A stretch of DNA of 64,000 bases from Hoeflea phototrophica DFL-43 (GCF_000154705.2 NZ_CM002917.1:1196461-1260460), one strand, 5' to 3'. Shown: positions 53,985 to 62,744, numbered from the stretch's first letter. A program made the numbers and translations. The notes: generated by a model not told the origin, from the letters alone.

Positions 53985-54776
53985 ATGCGCAAACTTGCGA
54001 TACTCTTGGTCATTGTCATTGCAGGCGTCACCATAGCCCTGACGGGCGGATGGTTTGGCGAGCAGCCCGAACCGGTCACCCTGAGCAGCGTGACAGCCAG
54101 TCCGCTTCCCAATCAGCCCGGTGCGGCGCATGTGTATCTGACAATTGAAAACGGAACGCAGCCAAACCGGCTTGTGTCGGTCAGCTCCCCCGAGGCTGCC
54201 GAGGCGCGGTTTGCCGGGATGGCGATGGCAGAGCCGTTGGGGCTCCCCGCCGGCGGCAAGCCAAGCCTTTCGGCGGACGGGGTCTATATCGAGTTGTCGG
54301 GCATTGAGGGCGAATTGGTCGAGGGGCGCCTTATCCCGATCTCTCTGAAACTGGATCCAGCCGGTGACACCACGGCCATGGCGCGCGTGGGAAAACCTGT
54401 CGACCCGCATGCCGGGCACGCCATGATGGCCATGGGGGATATGCCAATGGAGCCTCTGCAGGGGGCTGGCAACATGCCGCCCGCGCTTGGACTGTCGGCG
54501 ACCGTCGCTGATGCTGGCATCGTGGTGGACCTCGATATCAGCAATCTCACCTTTGACCCGGACAGCCCGAACCCGGTTCATGTGCCGGGCCATGGTCATG
54601 GGCATCTTTATCTCAACGGGCTCAAGCTGCAGCGGGTCTATTCGACCCATACGGAAATCGGTGCATTGCCGCCTGGGAGCTACACCCTCACAGTGTCGCT
54701 CAACACAAACACCCATCAGGCTTATGAGGATGAAAACGGTCCCGTGGCGGCCAGCGCAAACATCACCATAGATTAG
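53985..54776 (+). CDS. PCu(A)C-like periplasmic protein lacking the canonical copper ligands
   Basis: 263 aa with an N-terminal signal or anchor helix (LAILLVIVIAGVTIALTGG). Residues ~35-130 look like a PCu(A)C copper-chaperone domain (GAAHVYLTIENGTQPNRLVS). The family ligand set H-M-x-HxM is not kept: the HxM position reads YIEL. Instead a His/Met-rich linker follows (DPHAGHAMMAMGDMPMEP), then a second beta-rich domain with a His cluster PGHGHGHLYLNG. Copper may bind the linker. It is divergent from the membrane-protein gene and shares its operator. Confidence 0.65.
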   Translation: MRKLAILLVIVIAGVTIALTGGWFGEQPEPVTLSSVTASPLPNQPGAAHVYLTIENGTQPNRLVSVSSPEAAEARFAGMAMAEPLGLPAGGKPSLSADGVYIELSGIEGELVEGRLIPISLKLDPAGDTTAMARVGKPVDPHAGHAMMAMGDMPMEPLQGAGNMPPALGLSATVADAGIVVDLDISNLTFDPDSPNPVHVPGHGHGHLYLNGLKLQRVYSTHTEIGALPPGSYTLTVSLNTNTHQAYEDENGPVAASANITID

Positions 54777-54897
54777 GGCGCAGGGCCCCGGTGGCGGCAA
54801 GGAGGCTCCGTCCGGCGCCCGAAAACCCACCATGCCCATCGTCAACGGCGCAGATGACAGCAGCATTTGAGTGTCGCGCGCAGATCGGGCAGCCATG

Positions 54898-55545
54898 TCA
54901 GGCAGCAATTTCGCCGGCTGCGGCCTGATGAGCACCTGACGCCGTCAGAGCTGCAATCATATCATCATGACCTTCACCGCCGAACCGCGCGACCGCATCC
55001 GGCAAAAGCACGACATCAAACCCTTCCGAACGGGCGTCGAGCCCGGAAAAGCCAACACAGAACTCTTCAACGATGCCAGTCAGAAACAGCCGTTTGATGC
55101 CCAATTGACGGAAATACCCGGTCAGGCCAGTGGAGGTTTTGCGGTCATTCTCAAAGAACGCGGAATAGGAATCGATCTCCAGATTCGTGCCCTTGCGGAT
55201 GATCATGCTGGCTTGGCTGGTGTCGAGCTCCGGATGAAACGCCGCTCCCTGCGACCCGGCAATGCAGTGATCCGGCCACAGGACCTGCGTCCCATAGGCC
55301 AGTTCGACTGTGTCAAACGGCGCTTTGCCCGCATGTGATGACGCGAAAGACTTGTGCCCGGCCGGATGCCAGTCTTGGGTCAGAACCACGGTGGAGAACC
55401 GCTTCTGAAGCCGGTTGATCGCCGGAATGATCCCGTCCGCCCCGGCGACAGCCAGGCTGCCGCCGGGACAGAAGTCATTCTGTACATCAATGATCAGGAG
55501 CGCGTCCGATGCCCCGATTTCAATGGTGTCCTGCATTGCATTCAT
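54898..55545 (-). CDS. pncA: Nicotinamidase
   Basis: 215 aa isochorismatase-fold amidase. Catalytic Asp20 in LLIIDVQNDFCPGGS, metal ligands in LTQDWHPAGHKSF, Lys in IIRKGTN and the nucleophilic Cys in VEEFCVGFSGLDA. It hydrolyses nicotinamide to nicotinate and ammonia, which feeds the dehydrogenase encoded upstream in the same operon. It is last in the operon from 62692, after a 52-base gap. A housekeeping NAD-salvage role is less likely given the context. Confidence 0.86.
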   Translation of the reverse strand: MNAMQDTIEIGASDALLIIDVQNDFCPGGSLAVAGADGIIPAINRLQKRFSTVVLTQDWHPAGHKSFASSHAGKAPFDTVELAYGTQVLWPDHCIAGSQGAAFHPELDTSQASMIIRKGTNLEIDSYSAFFENDRKTSTGLTGYFRQLGIKRLFLTGIVEEFCVGFSGLDARSEGFDVVLLPDAVARFGGEGHDDMIAALTASGAHQAAAGEIAA

Positions 55546-55597
55546 TCCCCTTTTTTGCGGGCCGCGTTGATCGCGGTCTCCGTATTGATGTCGCTTG

Positions 55598-56182
55598 TCA
55601 GCGCAGTCCGTCCTTCCCTTCGGCCTCCGAGGCTTTCAGCCCGCCGACCCTTGGCAGTGGACGGCCACTGTCCGTGACTGCGACCGCAACCATGATTTCC
55701 CGCGCGCGCGGGGCGTCGTTCAGGCGCACTTCGACGCCATCGAAATGCGAGCGCACATAGGCTGCATCCTTGTGTCCAAGTGGAACGTCCAGATCCTGCC
55801 CGGGTCCGCCACGCTTCTTGGAAGAGGGCACAAGAGCGGCACCTTTCTCCACCGCCTTTCGCAGCGGCGCGCCCATGCTCGGGTGCAGCAGCGCGGCGGC
55901 ATGCTCGAGTTCGCCATCCTCTCCCACCATGGCCGCCTTGCCATAGCTTTCAGCCTCTTCCGGCTTGATCCCGAGTGCTGCCACGGCGCGCGCGCCCAGC
56001 ATGCCGCCCAATTCGGCGCCGATCTCCATCAATGGTGTGAGATCCTCGACATACTGGCCCGCGAAGGGGTTCTCGATGACAGCAACGGCCACGGCCTTGC
56101 GCGTTGGTGGGGAGATCTCACGGCCTATTTCCGTATGAGTTTCCTCAACAAAGGTGGCGATCTTTCTGATCCTGGCACTCAT
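55598..56182 (-). CDS. DUF1185 (AA_synth, PF06684) protein A
   Basis: 194 aa, full family length. Shared family blocks: ENPFAGQY, ESYGKAAMVGEDGELEH, ALVPSSKKRGGPG, LDVPLGHKDAAYVRSHFD and LNDAPRAREIMVAVAV. Solved DUF1185 structures describe a chorismate-mutase-like fold; no reaction is known to me. It is paired with a paralog at 56179-56760, 4-base overlap, in an operon with nicotinate enzymes. A role after enamidase (2-formylglutarate handling) or as lactam hydrolase is guesswork. Confidence 0.8.
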   Translation of the reverse strand: MSARIRKIATFVEETHTEIGREISPPTRKAVAVAVIENPFAGQYVEDLTPLMEIGAELGGMLGARAVAALGIKPEEAESYGKAAMVGEDGELEHAAALLHPSMGAPLRKAVEKGAALVPSSKKRGGPGQDLDVPLGHKDAAYVRSHFDGVEVRLNDAPRAREIMVAVAVTDSGRPLPRVGGLKASEAEGKDGLR

Positions 56183-56760
56183 CGCAGACCGTCCTCTCCC
56201 TTGATTGCAGAGGCATCCAGTCCACCGGAACGCGAGTGGATGCGTGGCCCGGTTGTCATGACCAGAGCCACCAGCATCTCGTCACTTCGGGGGGCATCAT
56301 TGAGCCCGATTTCCATCGAGTCGAAGTGGCTGCGCACATAGGATGCGTTGACATGGGTGACCGGCACATCGAGGCGTGCGCCCATGCCACCGATCTTCTT
56401 GGATGACGGCACGATGGCCTTGGTGCCCGACAGCACCTCGCGCATGGCATATCCGCCTGGTGCGTGCCAGAGCGCGCCATGCTCAAGCTCTCCAGCCGAA
56501 CCAACCAGCGAGGCCTTGCCATAGCCTTCAACCCGCTCGGCACCGCCAAGTGCCTCGGCAAGTTTTTTCGCCATGTCGAGACCGAGCGGCCGGAGATCGT
56601 CCATGAACCACTGGATGTCCGGCTCATAGCGTCCGGCAAAGGGATTGGTGATTACGGCAATGGCGGCACCGCGCAGCAACGGCGTGTCAGGGGCCGGCCC
56701 GCCTTCATGGAAAATTTCCTCCACCACAAGGGCCCGCTTGCGTATCTTCAACTCAGTCAT
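56179..56760 (-). CDS. DUF1185 (AA_synth, PF06684) protein B
   Basis: 193 aa from MTELKIRKRALVVEEIFHEG; an upstream start at 56790 lies in the UPF0280 gene. Same blocks as its neighbour (TNPFAGRY, EGYGKASLVGSAGELEH, AIVPSSKKIGGMG, LDVPVTHVNASYVRSHFD, LNDAPRSDEMLVALV). The two share roughly half their residues by eye and probably form a heteromer. Both keep the possible active residues (His of ELEH, SSKK lysines, RSHFD), so neither looks degenerate. It overlaps the UPF0280 gene by 8 bases. Confidence 0.8.
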   Translation of the reverse strand: MTELKIRKRALVVEEIFHEGGPAPDTPLLRGAAIAVITNPFAGRYEPDIQWFMDDLRPLGLDMAKKLAEALGGAERVEGYGKASLVGSAGELEHGALWHAPGGYAMREVLSGTKAIVPSSKKIGGMGARLDVPVTHVNASYVRSHFDSMEIGLNDAPRSDEMLVALVMTTGPRIHSRSGGLDASAIKGEDGLR

Positions 56761-57622
56761 GAACGTCCTCCAGTATTCTGTGTTCGGCAAAGGCAGCGCC
56801 AGTGGTTGCCGATTGTCCTTGCAAAAACAATGCCGCGCCGAGAATCCGCCCGGCCTGTCTCATAGTCTCGGCCCGAGCCAGCCCCGCATCAAGCGCGCGG
56901 CGCTTATCGGGCAGGGAGAGCTGCGGCACGTGGGTGACAACCAGCCTCTCGCCCAGATCACTGTCGGGCTGAAGCTGGTCGGCCGGCTGCCGGCGAATGG
57001 ATGAATTTCCAGGCAGATCCACAGCGTTTGCGATCAGTGTGGCTGCCGCATCGGCACTCGCGGCATCCCGGGCCACGACGGACACACTGTCGGCGATGCC
57101 GAGTGAGAAACTGCGGCCCCGCACACCGCTGGTGGCTATGCCGCCAATCGCGCTGGTTCCATCAAACTGCAGATCACCCAAAGACGCGCCATCGGCACCC
57201 GCCATGGCAACACGAAAGCTCTCATCCGGGGCCAGATGCACGGCGATATCGCCGCCATTGTTGACATAGGCCCGGCGCAAGGGCACCGCATCGCGCATCG
57301 CCGTCAGGATCTCGTCAGCGACAGAGCCCGCAACCGCAATCATCGGCGTGGCAAAGTCTTCTTGGGCGAAGGCGCGCGCGGCAGCATGCATGCGCCGGGC
57401 GATGGCTTCCTGCGGGAGGGTCGCAGATAGGGCTCGGCGCAATAGTGGCAGTTCGCTCACGAGCTCTTCAAGAACGGACCCAAACCGCAATGCAGCGGCC
57501 TCGAAGGCCGTCGAACGACAATCCGGTGCATCGCCATCAACACCAATGATCAGATCGATCGGCCCGTGCTGCAGGTGCAGTCTGTCGTCAAGATATGCTG
57601 CCACCGGCCCCTGCATTTGCAT
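56753..57622 (-). CDS. UPF0280 protein with ApbE-like fold, candidate flavin transferase
   Basis: 289 aa. UPF0280 proteins share the ApbE (FAD:protein FMN transferase) fold. Visible are VNNGGDIAVHL, matching the ApbE Gly-Gly-Asp loop, GIATSGVRGRSFSLGIADS and SVSVVARDAASADAAAT, equivalent to the TSG and SVTVVA blocks. It starts directly after the stop of 6-hydroxynicotinate reductase (TGA-ATG), an enzyme whose E. barkeri homologue has covalent flavin. It may therefore attach FMN to that reductase. This is a hypothesis; no signal peptide, so it acts in the cytosol. Confidence 0.72.
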   Translation of the reverse strand: MQMQGPVAAYLDDRLHLQHGPIDLIIGVDGDAPDCRSTAFEAAALRFGSVLEELVSELPLLRRALSATLPQEAIARRMHAAARAFAQEDFATPMIAVAGSVADEILTAMRDAVPLRRAYVNNGGDIAVHLAPDESFRVAMAGADGASLGDLQFDGTSAIGGIATSGVRGRSFSLGIADSVSVVARDAASADAAATLIANAVDLPGNSSIRRQPADQLQPDSDLGERLVVTHVPQLSLPDKRRALDAGLARAETMRQAGRILGAALFLQGQSATTGAAFAEHRILEDVHD

Positions 57623-59113
57623 TCAGCCTCCCGAGGTCCAGCGGAAGTTCCGGCGCGCCATAGGATCGGAATCAGGATCGATTTGATCGACCCGCCGGAC
57701 CTCTTGCGTCATCACCGCATCGACTGGCCGCACGCTTGCGGCATGTCCACCCAGGGCAAGATAATCGGCAAGCCGCATGGTGAACTCTATCGGTGCGACC
57801 AGCGCAGGCGTCGGCACATAGCCGAATGCATTCGACGGCATGTCCAGCACATTGGCCATCACCGTGATCCCGCCACCGGGCCAGACATAGGCATTGGCGC
57901 CGCCGCATGAAACATGGGTCAGCGACTCCTTGACCGAGTTCGTGAGCTTGACCGGGTTTTCCGTTACCCCGGAACGAAGCGATCCACCTGCGCCGCCCAT
58001 GAACAGCACCGAACAGAGTGCCGGCTCACAGTTTTCGGCAATCCGGTCGACGGAGATCTGCAAATTGTCGGGCAGGGGTCTGGGCTGCGGGACGAGCTGA
58101 TCATCCAGTTCGAAATAGCCATATTGCTCGCCGGTGGTCGACACCATCAGCAATCGCAGGCCGGGCCAGGCAATCTTGTCGTCTGAGGGCTTCAGGATCG
58201 ACAGAGGGTCTTCGACATTGGTACCGCCCCAGCCGGTTCCGGGATCTGCGACCTGGAAATAGCGGCCCGGCGTGGAGCGACGGCCATTGATGCGGATTCC
58301 GGTTGGCGCAATATCAAGAAGCTTGCCCGCCTGGTGCTCGGAGAGAACACCGGTGATGTGATCATCGACCACGATGACCTCGTCGACTTTGCCCACCCAT
58401 TGCGAGGCGAACATGCCGATGGTGGCCGATCCGCATCCCACGCGCATGCGTTCTTCAGTGACCCCGTCAACGATCGGCGGCTTGCCGGCTTGGACGACGA
58501 CAGTTGTCCCATCATCGATCGCCAGTTCAACCGCCTCGCAATTGCAAAGCTTGAGCAGGACGTCGCAGGTGATCCGCCCTTCCTTCTTGCTGCCGCCCGT
58601 CAGATGTTCCACGCCGCCGAGCGACAGCATCCGCGAGCCGTATTCGGACGTCATGACATGGCCAACCGCTTCACCCTGATGGCGAACGATGGCCCGCTCA
58701 TGGCCGAGGAAGCGGTCGGTGTCTATCTTCACCTTGACGCCGCAATAGCTGAAAATGCCCTCGGTCACGACCGTCACCATATCGGTCCCGGCGACCGCCT
58801 GGCTGACGATGAAGGGCGCGGGCTTGTAATCGGGATAGGTGGTGCCGGCGCCGACCGCGGTGACAAAGGGGCGGCTGGACGACACCAGATCGCCGTCCCA
58901 GTCCTGACCATTGCCGTCCTTGAGAAACGGAACCGCCTTGGCGCCACGTTCAGCTGCATTCTCGATGATTGTCAGCGGATCGAGCCGGATCAGCTCACCG
59001 TCATGATTGGCATAGCGATCACACGCGCCGGAACGGCCTTCGGCGATGTAACACAGCACCGGACAGGCGTCGCAGCGGATCTTTTGAGGTTGAAGAGCGG
59101 TTGACTCACTCAT
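57623..59113 (-). CDS. hnr: 6-Hydroxynicotinate reductase
   Basis: 496 aa. It reduces 6-hydroxynicotinate to 1,4,5,6-tetrahydro-6-oxonicotinate using low-potential electrons. The N-terminus has a Cys cluster CDACPVLC then Cys31 (Cys14, 17, 21, 31); others are Cys124, 183, 190, 192, 227, 362, 367 and 403, enough for the several Fe-S clusters reported for the E. barkeri enzyme, which also has covalent flavin. CGSATIG (Thr231) resembles ApbE-type flavinylation sites (SGAT). Overlaps the dehydrogenase gene by 4 bases. Annotation by family recognition and context. Confidence 0.83.
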   Translation of the reverse strand: MSESTALQPQKIRCDACPVLCYIAEGRSGACDRYANHDGELIRLDPLTIIENAAERGAKAVPFLKDGNGQDWDGDLVSSSRPFVTAVGAGTTYPDYKPAPFIVSQAVAGTDMVTVVTEGIFSYCGVKVKIDTDRFLGHERAIVRHQGEAVGHVMTSEYGSRMLSLGGVEHLTGGSKKEGRITCDVLLKLCNCEAVELAIDDGTTVVVQAGKPPIVDGVTEERMRVGCGSATIGMFASQWVGKVDEVIVVDDHITGVLSEHQAGKLLDIAPTGIRINGRRSTPGRYFQVADPGTGWGGTNVEDPLSILKPSDDKIAWPGLRLLMVSTTGEQYGYFELDDQLVPQPRPLPDNLQISVDRIAENCEPALCSVLFMGGAGGSLRSGVTENPVKLTNSVKESLTHVSCGGANAYVWPGGGITVMANVLDMPSNAFGYVPTPALVAPIEFTMRLADYLALGGHAASVRPVDAVMTQEVRRVDQIDPDSDPMARRNFRWTSGG

Positions 59114-61848
59114 GATGCGGCTTTCCTGATCGCCGCCCGCAGCCGCGAAGGCGTCACCGGGACTTCGCGCATGCTGACACCGGTCGCATCTCGAATGGCA
59201 TTGAGAAGCGCTGGAGCGGTTGGGATGAGAACATGTTCTCCAAGCCCCTTTGCTCCATATGGACCATGGGCGTCGGGCACCTCGATGATCAGGGTTTCGA
59301 TTGGCGGCACATCGCCGATTGTCGGGATCAGGTAGTCATGCAGGTTCTCGCTGCGGCCAGGCAGGTACTCCTCCATCAGCGCCATGCCGAGACCTTGGGC
59401 AATCCCGCCATGCACCTGTCCTTCGACAAGCAGTGGATTGATGGCGCGGCCAACATCATGGGCCGCGACAAAACTCAGTGGTTTGACCGTGCCCAATGCG
59501 GTGTCGACCTCGACGATGGCGAGCTGTGCGGCATAGCCGAACTGTGCATAGGGCACGCCCTGTCCGTTCTCGTCGAGCGGCTTGGTTGGCGGGTCGTAGG
59601 TTTCCGCGACATCGAAGACATATCCGAGATCGCCGGCGGGCAATTTGCCGAGATCAATGCGATGGGTGCGGTCGCCGTCGTGGACGACCACCGCACCCGC
59701 GTCCAGCTTCAGGCTGGACTCCGGGGAAGCATTTGCTTGACGGAGGATGAGCGCGCGCAAGGCCTCGCCGCAGAGCTTGGCTGCATTGCCGGAGACGAAG
59801 GTCTGCCGCGACGCCGACGTCTTGCCGGCATCCGGCGTGATGTCGGTGTCGGCACCGATGATCTCGATCGCGGTGACCGGCAGGCCGAGCGCGCTTGAGA
59901 AGATCTGGCAGATGACCGTATTGGCCCCCTGTCCGATATCCATCGCGCCCTGGTGCAGCACAACACGTCCATCAGCCTTGACGCCGGCCCGTATGGTTGA
60001 GGGGTTGGGCAGAGATGTGTTGCCGCAGCCATACCAGCCGGCGGCGATCCCGACGCCGCGGCGCATGCTGCCGGTGGCCGCTGCATTGAATGCCTCAACC
60101 TCGGCGCGCGCCTTCAGCCATGCCGGGCGGAGCGCCTCGAGGCAGGCCTTTATGCCGACGCCCTGCTTGAACACCTGGCCGCAGACGGTCGGCATGTTGT
60201 CTTCAAGCGCATTGAGGATCCGGAACTCAAGCGGGTCGATCCCGAGCTTGGCGGCAAGCTCGTCAAACAGCGCTTCCTGGGCGATCGCGGATTGCGGCAC
60301 GCCGAAGCCGCGAAAGGCGCCCGAAGGCGGGCAATGGGTGTGCACCCCGTTGGATTCCGCGCGGTAATCCTCGATCCGGTAGGGTCCGGAAGCATGAACC
60401 GGAACCCGGTTGGCAACCGTCGGCCCCCAGGATGCATAGGCCCCGGTGTTGAACGCGCCAAAGAAATCAAACCCGCTGATCCGGCCATCGGATTTCGCGC
60501 CGATCCGCAGCGTGATTTCCGCGGGATGACGCTTGGTGGAGGACTGCATGGATTCGCTGCGGCTGTAGGTCAGGCGGACTGGCTTGCCGGTCTTGAGCGC
60601 ACCCAGTGCCAGATAGGGTTGCACCGAGATGTCGAGCTTGGCACCAAAGCCGCCGCCGACACCGGTTGGGACGATCCGGATACGGCTGCTGTCCATCCCC
60701 AGGATGATCTCCATAGCCTCCCGGTCCATGACCGGCGCCTGGGTGCAGGCATGGATTTCAACCCTGCCATCGACAAGTTGTGCAAAGCCCGCTTCGGGCT
60801 CGATGTAAGCATGTTCGACGAAGCCGGTGCGGAAACTGCCTTCGACATGGACATCGGCAGCTGCCAGCGCCGCCGCGGCATCGCCCGTTTTCACCAGGCC
60901 TGCGCACATCAGGTTTCCGGCGCGGCCGGGATGCAGCTCCGGCGCTCCCGCGGTGCGGGCCTCGGACACGGAAGCAACGCTTTCGAGTTCGGTCCAGATG
61001 ACCGGAAAGTTCTCCGGTTTGAAGGCCCGGATCGCTTCCGGCGTTCCAACCACTGCTGCCACGGCCTCGCCGCGAAAGCGGGCCTCGGTTTCTGCAAAGA
61101 CCGGCTGGTCGGCAAAGGCGGGAATGACGCCAAAACAGTTCTTTCCCGGAACATCGGCCGCAGTCAGGATGGTTGCGATCCCAATCTGGTCTGCAAGCCA
61201 GGCATCGAGGTTGTCAAAACGGAAGGCCGCGCGCGCAAACGGCGAGCGGATGACGGCGATCTCCAGCGTGCCCTGCGGGGCCACATCGTCGCCGAAGGCC
61301 TCGCGTCCCGATACCTTGGCCCAGCCGTCGAGTTTGCGAATCGAACTTCCCACATTCCCGTCGCCCTTCAGCGTTGCGGGAACATCGGCCACGGCGTCGA
61401 TGATCTTGCGGTATCCGGTGCAGCGGCACAGCACGCCGCCGAGCGCTTCCTGGATTTGGATTTCATCCGGTTGGGGAATATCGCGCAGCAGAGCGACCGC
61501 GGCGACGATCATGCCCGGGGTGCAGATGCCGCACTGTGCGGCGCCATGATTCTGGAAACTCTCGGCAAGCCGCCGGGCATCGGCATCGGTTTCCACCAGG
61601 CCTGCCACGGTTTCCACCCGCTGCCCGTCTGCCTGTTCGGCAGAAACCAGACAGGCGCAGACATTCTCGCCATTGAGAAGCACCGAGCAGGCGCCGCAAT
61701 CACCTGCGTTGCAGCCGATCTTGATGTCGCGCGCACCAAGCTGCTCGCGCAGGACCTGCGACAGCCGCAGGCCTTGTGCGGTTTGGAGCACAACGTCCTG
61801 ACCATTGAGGGTGAAGGCGAGCTTGGAGCCTGAAACCGTTCCGTGCAT
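59110..61848 (-). CDS. Fused Fe-S/molybdopterin subunit of a xanthine-dehydrogenase-family hydroxylase, probable nicotinate dehydrogenase
   Basis: 912 aa from [17 protein letters not shown], 4 bases after the FAD-subunit stop. Residues 1-155 are the two [2Fe-2S] domains: [16 protein letters not shown] (Cys46, 51, 54, with Cys64 or 66) and CGICTPGM plus CRCTGY (Cys106, 109, 141, 143). Residues ~175-912 are the Mo domain with [19 protein letters not shown] and the catalytic Glu in [10 protein letters not shown]. Nicotinate dehydrogenase hydroxylates C6 of nicotinate. The fusion differs from the split subunits of E. barkeri. Substrate inferred from hnr and ena. Confidence 0.82.
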   Translation of the reverse strand: MHGTVSGSKLAFTLNGQDVVLQTAQGLRLSQVLREQLGARDIKIGCNAGDCGACSVLLNGENVCACLVSAEQADGQRVETVAGLVETDADARRLAESFQNHGAAQCGICTPGMIVAAVALLRDIPQPDEIQIQEALGGVLCRCTGYRKIIDAVADVPATLKGDGNVGSSIRKLDGWAKVSGREAFGDDVAPQGTLEIAVIRSPFARAAFRFDNLDAWLADQIGIATILTAADVPGKNCFGVIPAFADQPVFAETEARFRGEAVAAVVGTPEAIRAFKPENFPVIWTELESVASVSEARTAGAPELHPGRAGNLMCAGLVKTGDAAAALAAADVHVEGSFRTGFVEHAYIEPEAGFAQLVDGRVEIHACTQAPVMDREAMEIILGMDSSRIRIVPTGVGGGFGAKLDISVQPYLALGALKTGKPVRLTYSRSESMQSSTKRHPAEITLRIGAKSDGRISGFDFFGAFNTGAYASWGPTVANRVPVHASGPYRIEDYRAESNGVHTHCPPSGAFRGFGVPQSAIAQEALFDELAAKLGIDPLEFRILNALEDNMPTVCGQVFKQGVGIKACLEALRPAWLKARAEVEAFNAAATGSMRRGVGIAAGWYGCGNTSLPNPSTIRAGVKADGRVVLHQGAMDIGQGANTVICQIFSSALGLPVTAIEIIGADTDITPDAGKTSASRQTFVSGNAAKLCGEALRALILRQANASPESSLKLDAGAVVVHDGDRTHRIDLGKLPAGDLGYVFDVAETYDPPTKPLDENGQGVPYAQFGYAAQLAIVEVDTALGTVKPLSFVAAHDVGRAINPLLVEGQVHGGIAQGLGMALMEEYLPGRSENLHDYLIPTIGDVPPIETLIIEVPDAHGPYGAKGLGEHVLIPTAPALLNAIRDATGVSMREVPVTPSRLRAAIRKAAS

Positions 61849-61852
61849 GATT

Positions 61853-62692
61853 TCAATCCTCTCCAAATGCGCAAAGCACAACGCGGCGGCACAATTCGGC
61901 CGCCACATCGATGCGGTATTCCTGCGATCCACGCACATCCGAAATCGGGGTGAGCGGCGCGAGCGCACCATCGGCGGCAAAATCGGTCTGCCGCACCTCG
62001 TCAGCCGAAAGGCCCGCAAGCTGGTCCTCAAGCGCAGTCAAACGCTGGGCAACCGGCGAGCAACTGCCCACAGCAAGCCGCGCGGTGACGATACGCCCGG
62101 CGTCAATTTCGACGATTGATGCCACCATCGCGATCGAGATCACCATGTGGGTGCGGCTGCCGAGCTTGAGAAAAGCGCTTGTGGCGCGCCGGGAGACTGG
62201 CGGCACCAGGATTGCGGAGACAAATTCGCCCTCTGCCAGGTCAACCTTGCGAACCCCGGTGATGAAATCCTTGAGCGGAACGGTGCGAACGCCATCATGA
62301 GAGAGAATCTCAACGGCGGCATCGAGCACCAGCAGCGGCGGCACGCCGTCAGCGGCAGGCGATGCGTTGCAGATGTTGCCGGCGATCGTGCCGCGATTCT
62401 GGATCTGGATCGAGCCGACCTGCCGCGCCGCGATCTTCAGCGCGTCAAAGGCCGGCGGCAGCTCCGTCTTGACAATCTGTGTCCAGGTGGTCGCCGCGCC
62501 GATGCGCCAGCCGTTCGAACTCTCGGACACACCGCGGCACCCGGCAAGACGGGTGATATCGAGCACATTCTCGTCAATCTGGCCGGTGGCAAGCCCCGGA
62601 TAGTAGTCGGTACAGCCCGCCACGATGCGGGCTTGGCTGGCACGCAGGAATGTCAGGGCCTCGGTTGTGGTCTCAGGCGCAAAATAAGGCAA
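61853..62692 (-). CDS. FAD-binding subunit of the molybdenum hydroxylase (probable nicotinate dehydrogenase)
   Basis: 279 aa, CO dehydrogenase flavoprotein/XDH-B family. FAD contacts are ARIVAGCTDYYPGLATGQ near the N-terminus and NRGTIAGNICNASPAADG. It passes electrons from the Fe-S clusters of the fused subunit to an acceptor. First gene of the operon 62692 to 54898, directly downstream of the operator 62714-62737. The following gene starts 4 bases after its stop. Confidence 0.87.
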   Translation of the reverse strand: MPYFAPETTTEALTFLRASQARIVAGCTDYYPGLATGQIDENVLDITRLAGCRGVSESSNGWRIGAATTWTQIVKTELPPAFDALKIAARQVGSIQIQNRGTIAGNICNASPAADGVPPLLVLDAAVEILSHDGVRTVPLKDFITGVRKVDLAEGEFVSAILVPPVSRRATSAFLKLGSRTHMVISIAMVASIVEIDAGRIVTARLAVGSCSPVAQRLTALEDQLAGLSADEVRQTDFAADGALAPLTPISDVRGSQEYRIDVAAELCRRVVLCAFGED

Positions 62693-62713
62693 TCTCGAAG
62701 ACTCCGGCGCTGC

Positions 62714-62737
62714 TTATCATTAGCATGCAAACGATAA
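62714..62737. promoter_or_regulatory. MarR-type operator upstream of the nicotinate catabolic operon
   Basis: A 24-bp near-palindrome. Outer arms TTATC (62714-62718) and GATAA (62733-62737) are perfect. The centre TTAGCATG (62720-62727) is shared with the 45998 operator, and the right half reads CAAACG instead of CTAACG. It lies 22-45 bases before the start of the FAD-subunit gene. Confidence 0.6.
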
Positions 62738-62744
62738 TCCCGTT

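Noticed and set aside
54777..54897. Possible small gene between the PCuAC-like gene and pncA
   Set aside because: 121 bases between convergent genes without a ribosome site, conserved frame or notable hairpin.
44800..62692. Maleamate-type aerobic nicotinate pathway (nicC/nicX/nicD/nicF)
   Set aside because: No flavin hydroxylase, ring-opening dioxygenase or maleamate amidase genes are present; the Hnr/enamidase pair fits the reductive route.
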